Shown piece by piece: positions 32,739-43,021 of a stretch of DNA of 64,000 bases. Position numbers and translations under genes: made by a program. Origin of the DNA: Paramarasmius palmivorus (lineage: Eukaryota; Basidiomycota; Agaricomycetes; Agaricales; Marasmiaceae); NCBI GenBank assembly GCA_037176845.1, contig JAYKXP010000024.1, forward strand, positions 372,001 through 436,000, in the 5' to 3' direction. The notes beneath the pieces were generated by a model. The model made no database searches. It had not been told where the DNA came from and worked only from the letters and a program-made list of their open reading frames with translations. The first letter of the stretch is position 1. Every line of letters begins with the position of its first letter.

Positions 32739-33557
32739 CTGGTAAGGGTATGATGGTAGTGGGAGGCAAGTAAGAATCCGTTATCGACCGTATAAGACTT
32801 ATCTTGATTCAGCTTGCTCGATTGGTGCATAGTATCCGGCGAAATCCAGCGCTGTTGTCCAGACTAAGAAATGGACCTGATGGTCACTAAATTCATTCCG
32901 CCCTTCGTTAAGCATGCTGCATGTGGCGGTCATCAGCTGAGAACACAAGCCTTGTTAGTGCCGAAATAGGCAGAAAGGCCCAGCTCGACCTGCCCTCAAC
33001 TCGTTCCCACGCCCGAGTCTATAAGACACAAATTTTTTTCGTGGGCAGGTTTTTTTCTTCGTGCGGCGACACGGCCATGTCATTTCCCCTGTTGCTCATG
33101 ACTGCTCGTTTCACTTTGTGGAATACCGCAGGCGGTCGTTCGAGTGTCAGGCCGTGTTCCGAGCGACTGGACGTCTTAGAACCCAATATCGTGTCTTCTT
33201 ACTTACGGAGAGATGATGGGTCGGTGGTTCATACATTTCCTTGACTTCGTGCCAATTTTCTGTACCGTACACAATCGCCAATAGCAATGTTTTTTTTTTC
33301 TGGAATCTTCACAAGCGAACCAGGATCTTTTGCAGCAATTGAATTGGAGGGAAATGAAAACAAGACAGTTTTACTTAAAAGTTATAACGCGCACGCCGCC
33401 GTTCGCGACCAACAATCATTGTGAAGGAGATAGAAAGCATTCGTTGCAATTCAGTGTCTACACACCAGCACTAGGGCACATTAGTCCAACCCATCCAATC
33501 CTTTTCTATAACCTCCCCAAGCCGTTTCGTTCGTTGTAACAAGGTCATCATTACTCA
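32739..33557. other. Intergenic
   Basis: About 820 bases between the start of the kinase gene and the end of the Erv14 gene. Features seen are a T run at about 33288-33300 and a plus-strand frame of about 100 codons near 32921-33244 that starts with GTG-type or Met codons but has no domain. The kinase promoter must lie near 32740-32900. No RNA gene recognised. Confidence 0.45.
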
Positions 33558-34328
33558 TCACTCGCTCTCCGCAATGAGAGCGACGATCATTCTGAAAATA
33601 CCGTGTAAGTCTCAAGTGACAATGTACGAAGTGAAAGCCACTCACCGGTAAAGATAGTAAAAGAACGAGAGCAAATAAAACCCAAGCTTAATGAAACTCT
33701 CTTTCTTGTGTCCAGGGAGAGTTCGGAAGATCTCGGTAGCATCGTACATGTGGTTCTTGCTTCGTATTCTGCGAAGACCCAGTCAGAACGTAAAACTCGA
33801 TGATAGATAGACACACGACTAACTTGTTCGCATTGAATACCAGGAGCGGCGCGTTCAACAAAAATGCCATCCATTGACCGGAGATAAGGAAAAGCAGGGT
33901 GAGGAAAGCGTGGGCGATGTTTTCAGGCAGGACGAACTGAACAGGTCGCGAAAATGTGAGTGATGAATACCTGTGAAATGAAAGGATGTACATACTTGAT
34001 TGAGCTTGTTGCACAGGTCTATAGGGTTGATGTAATCGCATTCCAAGTCTGAAAACATGATGATCTGTCATAGGTGGGTCAGTTTGGTATGCAAATGCGG
34101 TATAGCATGCGAAACGAGGGAAACTTCAAACGTGAAGACGATGCCTCAGTAGGGTGATAGGAACACAAGGAATGAAAATCAAGGAATTTAGGCGTGAAAA
34201 TGACTCACGAAGAAAACCATGCAGAACAACAAAGCCGCAGCCATGAGGACGGCGAACAAAAACAACCAGCCTGTTCCATATCGAGTTGTCGTCCAAGAAA
34301 GAATAGTGCGTGGAGGTAACCAGCGCAT
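33558..34328 (-). CDS. ERV14: Cornichon-family ER cargo receptor (Erv14-like)
   Basis: Small membrane protein that recruits transmembrane cargo into COPII vesicles at the ER. Exons on the minus strand give [20 protein letters not shown], then [40 protein letters not shown] and [14 protein letters not shown]. The next is [20 protein letters not shown] with [17 protein letters not shown], and last [10 protein letters not shown] with a stop at 33558-33560. Three transmembrane helices and the [12 protein letters not shown] and [10 protein letters not shown] motifs are diagnostic. The N-terminus is unusual: the frame continues upstream to [15 protein letters not shown] at 34328, longer than the usual MSGEG-like start. 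A missed small first exon is possible. Confidence 0.9.
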
Positions 34329-35627
34329 GCATCGTTTGGGTGTTCAGGTCGGCAAAAAGTCGTCGTACAATTCGTTTTGTTGATGTAGGTTCATGCGTTC
34401 GGGATGGCAGAGAGAGAAAAGAAGAGAAGACTTGTTAGAACCCATGCAAAATGGCCGCAAAAGTCGAACAACACGTACCAGCTCCACCCATTTCGAGTCA
34501 CTGGATACCAATTTAACAGCAAAAAAGGTCAAGTTTTCCTAAATTCGTAGCCTAAGATGCGCTATATGGGTTCCAGGTCAGTGAGAGCTGGAGAAAGGGA
34601 AGAGAAAGCGGGAATACGTACCTCCAAGCAAGGAAGAGAGGAGCCAAGTGTAGGGGGCGTGTTCAATGATGCTCGTGTTCAAGATACGCAAGACCCACTT
34701 GTGACAGATGTGATATTTGTCACGATGATCTCGTCACTCAATTCAACGGGCTGCGATACGTAGGTCCGCAGTGGGAGTGTAAGTTATTGTAAGCCAGTTC
34801 TAGTAATTAGACCAATCTACCGGCCTTGGAAGAGCATACAACAAATAGAAGAGCCTCGTATTCTAGCGGTTTTACATCTTCGATCACCCAAACTCTATGA
34901 AACCTACTTCAATCCGGTTATCTCCACTCTTATGGATCTGGTTGAAAATTCCTGAGGTCAGCCACGGATCGTCGATTTCACTAGAAGTAGTACCTATACA
35001 ATGTTCGCAAGTGCCTCTTCACGCTGTATTCAAGACATTCAAGATCAAAGTATTGCTGTAAGAATTACTTGTCAGATACGCCATTTCGGAAGAACGAAGA
35101 CACTCACTTAGCTAATGCGGCTACTGACAATATGTACAGTTATTGGAGCATTGATGTCAAGCAAGTAATACAGTTGGCTGTGGGTCCAGAATGAGCAAGA
35201 GCTTGGGAATACCGTTCAGATAACATACCATGCTCTGTATAGAACGCCTCATATGCCTTACATTACTGAGCATCTATACGATTCTTTTCACCTAGAGAAG
35301 GAGCGTTAGCGGAACATAGGTATGATGATATTTGATGCACACCTTGGAAGGAGAAAGCCCAGGTAATATCACATCAGTGTATCAAGAACAGGTGGCATTT
35401 ATTGTAGCAATAGACGTTTGCAACTGCGGAGGAAACATTAGAGAGCTCTCAAAATAACCGGTGTAGAACATACCTTTACATCAAGAACGGGCTAGCCATA
35501 GGCACCCGACAGAAAACAATAGTATGCTGGATACACAAAACAAGAAACGGAAAGACCAAAACAGAGCGAGACAGACACGAGTCCAATACAGAGAAATCGC
35601 ATCGTTGAGAAGAAAAGAGCTAATGTT
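34329..35627. other. Gene-poor stretch
   Basis: About 1.3 kb between the Erv14 gene and the end of the RRM gene. Short open frames exist on both strands without any recognisable motif. On the minus strand around 35080-35240 there are sequences resembling donor sites (such as GTGAGTG and GTATGTT in reverse), so a spliced non-coding transcript cannot be excluded. No repeat or tRNA was seen. Confidence 0.4.
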
Positions 35628-36539
35628 CTAGTCGACATCCATTCGTCCACCTCTACCTCTACCGCGACGGCCCCGTCCCCGGCCTCCACCCCGCCTAGGT
35701 TGTTGAGTGTAGTCTTTGGGATTTGTACCGGGTGGAGCGACAAGGACTTGGGACCGTGGGTTGGAAACCAAAGCATCTGATCGCATTTTCCTAGGCAAAA
35801 CGTTCATCCAAGATGTTCTTCTGTAGGATTAGAGCCACTTACGATCCATTATCAGCAGAGTCCATTAACACATCCACACTGCCCTCCTGTCTCACTACTC
35901 CCAGCCCATCGTCACCAAACCTCCCACTCAACGAAGTTCCAACGCTCGTAGCACCTACGATCCGCACAGAAAGCACCCTTCCATCGGCAGCCTGACCATT
36001 GAAGGCCTTGACAGCTTGTTCGGCTGATGCGGGTGTCTTGTATGTCAAACGTATCTTGACCTCCTTCCCAGGAACAGCCTTTTGAGCTGTAATGACACCA
36101 CACCGCTTGAAAATGGCAGCCACGTCCTCAGCAGTCGTCCCGTCCACTAAACCTGTCACCTCAACTACATTGCCGGCGCTCAGATTTCCAGCGCCCTTTA
36201 TTGATAGTTCACTGGATGAAGAGGCAGAAGTGGCTTCACGAAGTGCTTTTTGAGCGATGTTATTGAAGGCTGGTTTGGGGGCGGTTTGTGGCAAATTTAG
36301 GCGAGCGGAGAGCGAATTGTGTTGCTCGTACAAGTCATGAGACCAATTGGAGTTGACATCGCCCTTGGGTGTACGGTTTGCACGGTTCTAGGATTGAGAG
36401 AAAGAATGAAGGCTAGTCGGAAATGAGGTTTCGGGGCTGTACGCACATAAGGAGCCGAGGCTGATCTCGCAGAATTTGAGCTTTTTGGTCGAGCAGGACC
36501 AGCTGCAGAGACATTCATACGCTCGAGGAGAGAAGCCAT
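35628..36539 (-). CDS. RRM and RGG protein, ALY/REF-like
   Basis: RNA-binding protein, probably nuclear and linked to mRNA export or packaging. The start is MASLLERMNVSAAGPARPKS at 36539. After a short intron the next exon has RANRTPKGDVNSNWSHDLYE. The single RRM runs over VVEVTGLVDGTTAEDVAAIF, VKIRLTYKTPASAEQAVKAF and RVLSVRIVG, so it includes RNP2-like and RNP1-like strands. The last exon, after an intron near 35838, gives RSDALVSNPRSQVLVAPPGT then a Gly/Arg tail GGGRGRGRRGRGRGG with RMDVD and a stop at 35628-35630. The RRM and RGG order resembles Yra1/ALY/Mlo3-type adaptors, but the exact ortholog is not certain. The tail is a likely target for arginine methylation. Confidence 0.78.
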
Positions 36540-36938
36540 GGAAAAAAGTGGGAAGGGTGCTGGGTCGTGGTGGTGGTTGAGGTAAAAGGGTCGCCGGCGC
36601 TTAACAATTTTTGCAGACGACGGCGAAGAGTCCGGATCCCCCGGCAGTGCTCATCCTTGCATTCCTGACTTGTTACATACAAAAAAAATTCTTCGCTTGG
36701 AACTATAGCATGACCAGTAACCATCACTCATTCGCTCATTAAACCCGGCTCAAGGTCATAAGGAGATGTCACTGAGGCCCATGATTACTTTTGGTTACAA
36801 AGTACCGGTCTCGGGAAACTCTTAAAAGTCGAGTTTTTCTTTGTTCCGAGCGGTTGAAACTTGGCCCTTTTTCATATCTCGGATTTGGTTTTATATCCTC
36901 AGGCTTCCCCACACCGAGTCTTGTCTTCCCCCACAATC
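36540..36938. other. Divergent promoter region
   Basis: About 400 bases between the starts of the RRM gene (-) and the CoA-ligase-like gene (+). A plus-strand frame is open upstream of 36939 through the ATG, but its upstream part has no recognisable sequence and is probably 5' UTR. No clear TATA box was identified. Confidence 0.5.
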
Positions 36939-39389
36939 ATGGCCCCCAAGATTTACAAGTCTTCTGCACCTTCAGTCACTATCAAATCTCATTCTATCGT
37001 CACTCATCTGCTCAGCTCGAGCAGCGAGGATCGTGTCGGTCGTCATCCCGCGAATGCGATTGCCTATGTGGATGCAGCAACTGGAACTAGCTTAACGCGT
37101 GGTCAACTCAAATCGCTTGCATTCAAGTTTGGCCATGGTCTCACGACTATCGGCGCGAGACGTGGGGACACTATCCTCATGTATTCTCCTAATTCACTAG
37201 CATGGCCAGTGGTGATTCTAGGAGGTACGTTCATACGTTCTTTGTTATCTTATGGTGTACTCATGACCGCAATGTTTGCAGCCATCGCGGCCGGTATTCG
37301 ATGCACTCTGGCCAACTCCGCCTATACCAGCTCAGAGCTTGCCCACCAATATCATGACAGCGGTGCCTTTCTGCTAATGACGACCCCAGACGGTCTTGCT
37401 GTCGTCAGGGACATGTTCAAGTCGTTGCAAATACCCGATGGTCACAAGCGAATTATAGTCATCAGTGACGGCTTGGCTTGGGCCGGAGGACCATCTACAG
37501 CTCCCAGACGTGAAGCAGACGGGTTGCTGGGGATGGACGATCTATTAACGCGTGGAACACTCACGAAGGAAGCTAGTTTTGACGGCAAGGAGGCCCAGCA
37601 AACCGCATTTCTATGTTATAGCTCGGTTAGTTTGCTTTATTCATCATTCGAAGCCGTCACTTACACGCTAGTCCTCTTTAGGGAACCACTGGCAAGCCAA
37701 AGGTACAAGCTCGTCATTTTCACCCTTTCCATCCAAAATCTAACCTTTTGGGATTTTCGTCGGTAATTCAAGGGTGTAGAGGTATGTACAAGTCAAACGT
37801 CCACACGATCAAATGTTCATTCTAACAACGCGTTTTTTTGACAGACAACACATCAGAACGTCACATCCCTGGTTGACATAGTCGAACCCTCGTTCCCCAA
37901 TATGAAATACGGGGAAGACAAATTACTTGCGATTCTCCCTTTCTACCACATTTACGGTATGCATAATTCACCACATCCATCGGATCCCACACATTTATCT
38001 TTTGCCTCAAGGTTTCGTGAAGTCTCTTCTCTTTCCCCTTCTGGTCGGCGTCCCCTCTGTCGTCCAGCAGCGATTCGAGCCCGTACAGTTCTGCGAGAAT
38101 ATCGAAAAGTATAAGGTCACGATCTCATTAATTGTGCCACCTGTACTCGTCGTATTGGCGCGACATCCAGGTTCGTGGACGGCCTTCACTTGTTATGTCA
38201 CGTACTGACACGCATCTAGTCGTGGATAAATGCGATCTGTCCTGTCTCAAAGTATTATTCTCCGGAGCTGCGCCTCTTTCGGCGAGTTTGACGAAGCAGG
38301 TCAAGGACAGGATTACAGCTCGTTGGAAGAACGATATAGCAATTGTCCAAGGTTTGTCGACGTATCTGATTGGTACTTCTGCGTTCTCACTATTAGTTCC
38401 AGGTTATGGGCTCACTGAAACTTCACCGACCACTCATTTACTCCCGGTTGCGGACGGTGTTCGTAAAGTAGGAAGCGTTGGTATCCTCTTATCCAACCTG
38501 GAAGCACGTCTGGTAGCAGATGACGAGGGAGATGCACCAGTCGACGCAGAAGAAGGACAACCAGGCGAGCTGTGGATCCGGGGACCCACTGTCATGAAGG
38601 TACGTCTATCACAGGGCGGTGTAAGCAATCCATAGTTAACTGATTCGCGTGACAGGGATATTTGAACAACCCAACGGCGACTAAGAACTCTATCACCCCT
38701 GACGGGTGGTTCAAAACCGGAGACATTGCCATTCGCGATAAGGAGGGGTATTACTACATTGTGGACAGACGGAAAGAGCTCATCAAATACAAGGTTCGTT
38801 GATCCACTTCACTATATGAAATGACATTTGCCTAAAGCTTCGTGTTCCGCAGGGATTCCAGGGCAAGTTCACTCAACCGTACCCTGCTCCTATAACTGTA
38901 TGCTGACACAAATTATCTTTGGATACAACAGTTCCTCCTGCAGAGCTGGAAGGCATCCTTCTCACACATCCCGACATCGCCGATGCCGCCGTCATTGGCG
39001 TAGAAAGTGCAAAAGAAGCGACAGAGCTACCCAGGTACGATTGATGCTCCAGGTCCTCAAACCTGCTTATACTGAATACTATTCATGGACAGGGCGTACA
39101 TCGTCCATGCTAATCCAAGCAAAGTCCCCTCTCAGCAAGCTAAAGATGCATTCAGCCAATCTGTGACCAAGTGGATGGAAAGCAAAGTTGCAAAGCACAA
39201 ATACCTACGAGGTGGCGTGGTGTTGATTGATATAATACCCAAGAGGTTCGACTCCGAGCTGTTATCTACTAATATGAGCCAAGTAAGACTGACCTGATCC
39301 GTAGTGCTGCTGGCAAAATATTGCGACGAGAGCTTAGAGAACGGGCGAAGACGGAATTTGTAGATGTTGGTCCTAGAGCTAAGCTTTAA
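36939..39389 (+). CDS. Acyl/4-coumarate-CoA ligase-like enzyme (AMP-binding)
   Basis: ANL-superfamily enzyme that activates a carboxylic acid with ATP and joins it to CoA. The start is [20 protein letters not shown] at 36939. About seven introns split it. Seen in order: [19 protein letters not shown], the A3 signature as YSSGTTGKPKG (spliced across 37627-37680), [100 protein letters not shown] and [20 protein letters not shown]. The C-terminal Lys is in [16 protein letters not shown]. The protein ends GPRAKL at TAA 39387-39389. AKL is an accepted peroxisomal PTS1 tripeptide, so import into peroxisomes is likely. The acid substrate, fatty, aromatic or other, cannot be read from sequence. Confidence 0.9.
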
Positions 39390-39990
39390 TCAGGGTTTTG
39401 ACACGTTGAACTGAATCATGGAAGATGGTATTGTACTATCCTAAAGCATGTACAGTAATACACATAGCAATAGCTATTAGTGACTCAAAAGAAATTGTGC
39501 TGGGCGCTCGGCTCTTTCGGATATCCAAGTTCGTGATGCCATAACGGAGATACACTCAGTCGTGGTCACTGGTTCACCTCCATCACAGCGCTCAATGTCG
39601 CAAGTATTCTTCAAATCGCAGAATTTACGTACCAGGTCCCCGAAACCAAGACTTAGTATCAGGATTTATATACATGAGGCTCATCGACCAGTACATAGAT
39701 GTAAACGCTTTTACCAATTGCTTTACATCTCAAAAAGCCTTCCAAGACGCCATTCACAATGGACATAGCGAAAGATACCTATCGAACTTTCCCCGGTGCC
39801 GTTGTACCTTATCTCGCGGTCGTTCCATACAGTTCGTCCAACTGACCATGCGTTCTCCAGGGCTCAGTATCGCCAAACCTTCTTTCCATTAATACCCCCA
39901 TCACGCTCCAGTCTTGGCATACAGTTCAAGCCGTTCCGACGAGTATAAAACGGAGAAGAATCAACATGGCTACTGTTCTCGTGCTTCACA
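39390..39990. other. Intergenic with TATA-like box
   Basis: About 600 bases between the ligase gene and the aminopeptidase gene. A plausible TATA box (TATAAAA) lies at 39944-39950, about 41 bases before the aminopeptidase ATG, which would leave a very short 5' UTR. Elsewhere no coding frame is convincing. Confidence 0.5.
39944..39950 (+). promoter_or_regulatory. Candidate TATA box of the aminopeptidase gene
   Basis: The sequence TATAAAA sits 41 bases upstream of the ATG at 39991 on the same strand. The motif is a full match to the TATA consensus and the position suits a core promoter with a short leader. Not tested. Confidence 0.45.
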
Positions 39991-41622
39991 ATGCTGGTGA
40001 ACCCCTCCAAGTCGTTGTTAACCGGTCTGGTGTTTGCGGCGGTCGCGTTTGGGAGTCCGAGGCCACAGCCAGGACTTGATATCGATCTTGACATCGGTAT
40101 TGACCTGGGATTTGGACTAGGTGGTAAATCTGGACGCGTTGATAAAGCACAGTGCGTGCTATTCCCAGTTCCTTCTTCCTTCCCCTGACATACTTTGTGT
40201 TATAGACTCGACAACACCCTGAAATCCCTCGCCAAAATTGCCTCTGAAAACGGAGGTAACCGTGCTTTCGGTCTTCCTGGTTTTGATGCTTCTGCCGACT
40301 TTATCGAGAACACGCTTCGCAAATTCGACACCAAAAAGGCATTCAAGATCTGGAGGCAGCCCTTTGAAGCCCAATTCACCCAGGTGACCACTCACCGTCT
40401 CAATGTAACCGAGGCAGAATCATATGTCCCCCAAACCCTGAACTACTCCCCGTCGACGCCTGTTGGAGGTGTCTCTGCCGAGCTCGCCATCGTGCCTGGT
40501 GATGCTCAACCCTGTAATGGAGAGGAGTTGGCTGCTACGGGTGCGGATGTGACGGGCAAGATCCTTCTCATTGAACGTGGATCATGCCCGGATGGTACTA
40601 CGTTTGCTGGAAAGGTCAAAACAGCGAAAGCAGGAGGCGCAATCGCTACGATAATATTCAACTCCCAGGATGCTTTCATCACCGGCGGAACATTGACTGC
40701 CCCAAATCCGGAGTATGTTCCTGCTGGATTAATCCAGCGTGCACAAGGCTTAGCGTTGAGGGAGAGGGTGTTGGCTGGGGAGAAGCTTGTCGTGGAATAC
40801 GAGCAGATTCAGATCTTCGAGGACCGAACAACTGTGAATATCATTGCGGAGACCAAAGCTGGAAACTCGGAAAACGTCATCATGTTGGGTGCCCATCGTG
40901 AGTCTGATTGTCGTCTTGGTATATATTCTGCTGACCGCTTTGCAGTTGATGGTGTACAAGCGGGTCCAGGTGTAAACGACGACGGCAGTGGCACTACTCT
41001 CATCCTCGAGCTTTTCCGAACTCTCGATACCAAGCGGCTGAAGAACAAGGTTCGCTTTGCGTGGTGGGGCGCAGAAGAGAACGGCCTTCTGGGATCCCAG
41101 CACTTTGTTCAGAATCTTTCATCAGACGAGATCAATGACCTCCTGTTGTACCTCAACTTCGACATGGTTGGACGAGGTTACTACGGGGTTTTCGATGGTC
41201 GAAACGTCACACCCAGAGGGCTTACCCCCGCTCCTGGCTCAGACGTTATCGAAGATCTCTTCCGCAAGTTCTTCGAGTCCGTAAATGTTCCCGTCACGAG
41301 GGCCAACTTCACTGGAGGATCAGATTATCATCACTTTATGGAGGATCTGAACAAGCCAGTCGGAGGCCTTCACACCGGTACAGGTGTTGACCAAGACCCC
41401 TGCTACCACCAGGCTTGTGATGGGTACGACAACGTCAATCAGACGCAGCTGTATATCAACACTCTGGCAGCGCAAACGGTGCTTACCAAACTGGTCAAGG
41501 ATGGTGCAGATATTATTCCCAAGAACAGGACGACGGAGTTCCCAAAGACCAAGCTCCTGCTGAACCTGCCGGAGCCTCTTGAATTCGTCCCTGGATGCGG
41601 TCACGACCATGACCAAGTGTAG
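39991..41622 (+). CDS. Secreted M28 zinc aminopeptidase with PA domain
   Basis: Extracellular leucine-type aminopeptidase. The start MLVNPSKSLLTGLVFAAVAF at 39991 is a signal peptide. One intron follows KAQ and another splits AH from LDGV. The protease-associated (PA) domain is in the insert from about NYSPSTPVGGVSAEL to PEYVPAGLIQRAQG. The catalytic part gives IMLGAH-LDGVQAG and GVNDDGSGTTLILE, with the first His and bridging Asp. Next are RFAWWGAEENGLLGSQHF (catalytic Glu and zinc Glu), LLYLNFDMVG (Asp) and QDPCYHQACDGYDNV (last His). GGSDYHHFMEDL is also conserved. Where homologs usually read HLDSV, this one reads HLDGV. N-glycosylation sequons such as NVT and NQT fit secretion. The stop is at 41622. 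Confidence 0.92.
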
Positions 41623-42026
41623 TGCTTTGTATCAAATAATGTAAAATGGGCGCGATTACCACCGCTGATCGCTATTTCTTATTCGGTAGCCACGATTTCG
41701 TGATATCACCTTCTCTACCGCACCAGTGAAAAAAGCGTGAACATCGACCAGGGCCCAGGTCGAGACCTTGAATCTTCACAATCAACATCAACGGACTATC
41801 ACGATGTGCGCACATTATCATTGATATGGCTTCACTTTCCACCAGCCAGTGGACTTGTCATTCACAGCCAGCTGAGAATTACATTGGTAGAGCTACTACC
41901 AGCAAAGCCATTTCGTCCATCCATCCTCTCGTTCAAAATCAATCCAATTTACTATGCCGTGCTGTTAGACACATTTATGGTTGAATGAGAGGTACTCACA
42001 CACTGACAGTAGCCACCGTATACTGT
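41623..42026. other. Intergenic, between convergent gene ends
   Basis: About 400 bases between the aminopeptidase stop and the stop of the Cys-rich gene on the other strand. One plus-strand frame is open (41737-41988) without recognisable motif. Likely 3' UTRs. Confidence 0.5.
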
Positions 42027-42733
42027 TCACATGGTCGAAAGCATCACTATCGCACCAGTTCCGAAAATGGTGGCAAATCCAATAGCGAAAGGCAAGCCAA
42101 TCATTGGAATACCAATTCCATTGGGACCATCCCAGAATGGTGGAAGAACGAGGGAGGTCTGTTCCTTGGTGAGATTCACGTTGGCTACTTGTGTACAAGA
42201 TTGAGAATATCCTGTACAGGGATGTCAGTTTAAACACAGCCCCAAAGATGACAGCGCTGAAGTGGCTCGGACCTTGTAACAAAGGGGTAGAACCAGCCCT
42301 AAGGTCGGGCAATGGTTTATTTGCTTTGATGAGAGCCGTATAGAGGCACTGCTGGCAGTCGAGCAAGGCTTTGGCGGTCTCGTTGCTGCAGAGGGTTGTA
42401 AGGCTGCCACCGGCTTGATCAATGGTACCTCGGGCACTTGTGCAGTTTGTAGAGCACTACAATTGGCGTGAGGATTAGTTTATCGAGGAAAAAGTACGAA
42501 GACATACCTCAGCGAGAGAATTAGTGAAATCAAAGCTCAAGAACTGGTTGGCCAAGAAGAGTTGGTTGCCCACTGTCGCATTAATTGTAGGAGGCGGCTT
42601 AGCTGGGTCATCCTGAGCAATAACTAGACAAAAATATTCAGCATAGAGGACGTTTGAGCAGGCTGAGTGTATACTCACCTCGGCCAGCCAGAGCAAGGAA
42701 GAAACCGAGAGCGACAGGCAAAAAAGCAATCAT
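42027..42733 (-). CDS. Secreted, membrane-anchored Cys-rich protein
   Basis: Small surface or secretory-pathway protein of unknown function. The start MIAFLPVALGFFLALAGR at 42733 is a signal peptide. After an intron comes VIAQDDPAKPPPTINATVGN with NQFLSFDFTNSL. The next exon has CSTNCTSARGTIDQAGGSLT and TLCSNETAKALLDCQQCLYT, so six or so Cys are closely spaced (C-x3-C, C-x-x-C). The last exon gives YSQSCTQVANVNLTKEQTSL and a hydrophobic C-terminus GIPMIGLPFAIGFATIFGTG ending AIVMLSTM at 42027-42029. The tail could be a transmembrane segment or a GPI-addition signal. Sequons NAT, NCT and NET fit an extracellular part. I recognise no named family. Confidence 0.65.
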
Positions 42734-43021
42734 TGTGAACAAGGAGAGTTGATAGAAACGATAGGAGTCGAAAACAGTTGAAAAGGCGTTGAAAGTAGCT
42801 TGGAAAAGAGTGATGATCCTGCCAGAGGAGAGAAAAGTGAAGGGAGAAGATGGGGGAACAAGAAAGAGTTACTCGTTGATGCCACAAACGGTGACTGGCA
42901 ACCCCGAAGACAGCGAGTGATGGGGTTCCAGATTTTCGGGACGCCTGCCCGCCCATCTTATCTTATCTCTCTCAGATTATTTTTTTCCAAGTGAGTCACG
43001 CGTAATCTTTTCCATCTTCGA

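Noticed and set aside
33285..33302. T run as a possible terminator or transposon tail
   Set aside because: Short homopolymers are common in fungal intergenic DNA and no flanking repeats or target duplication were seen.
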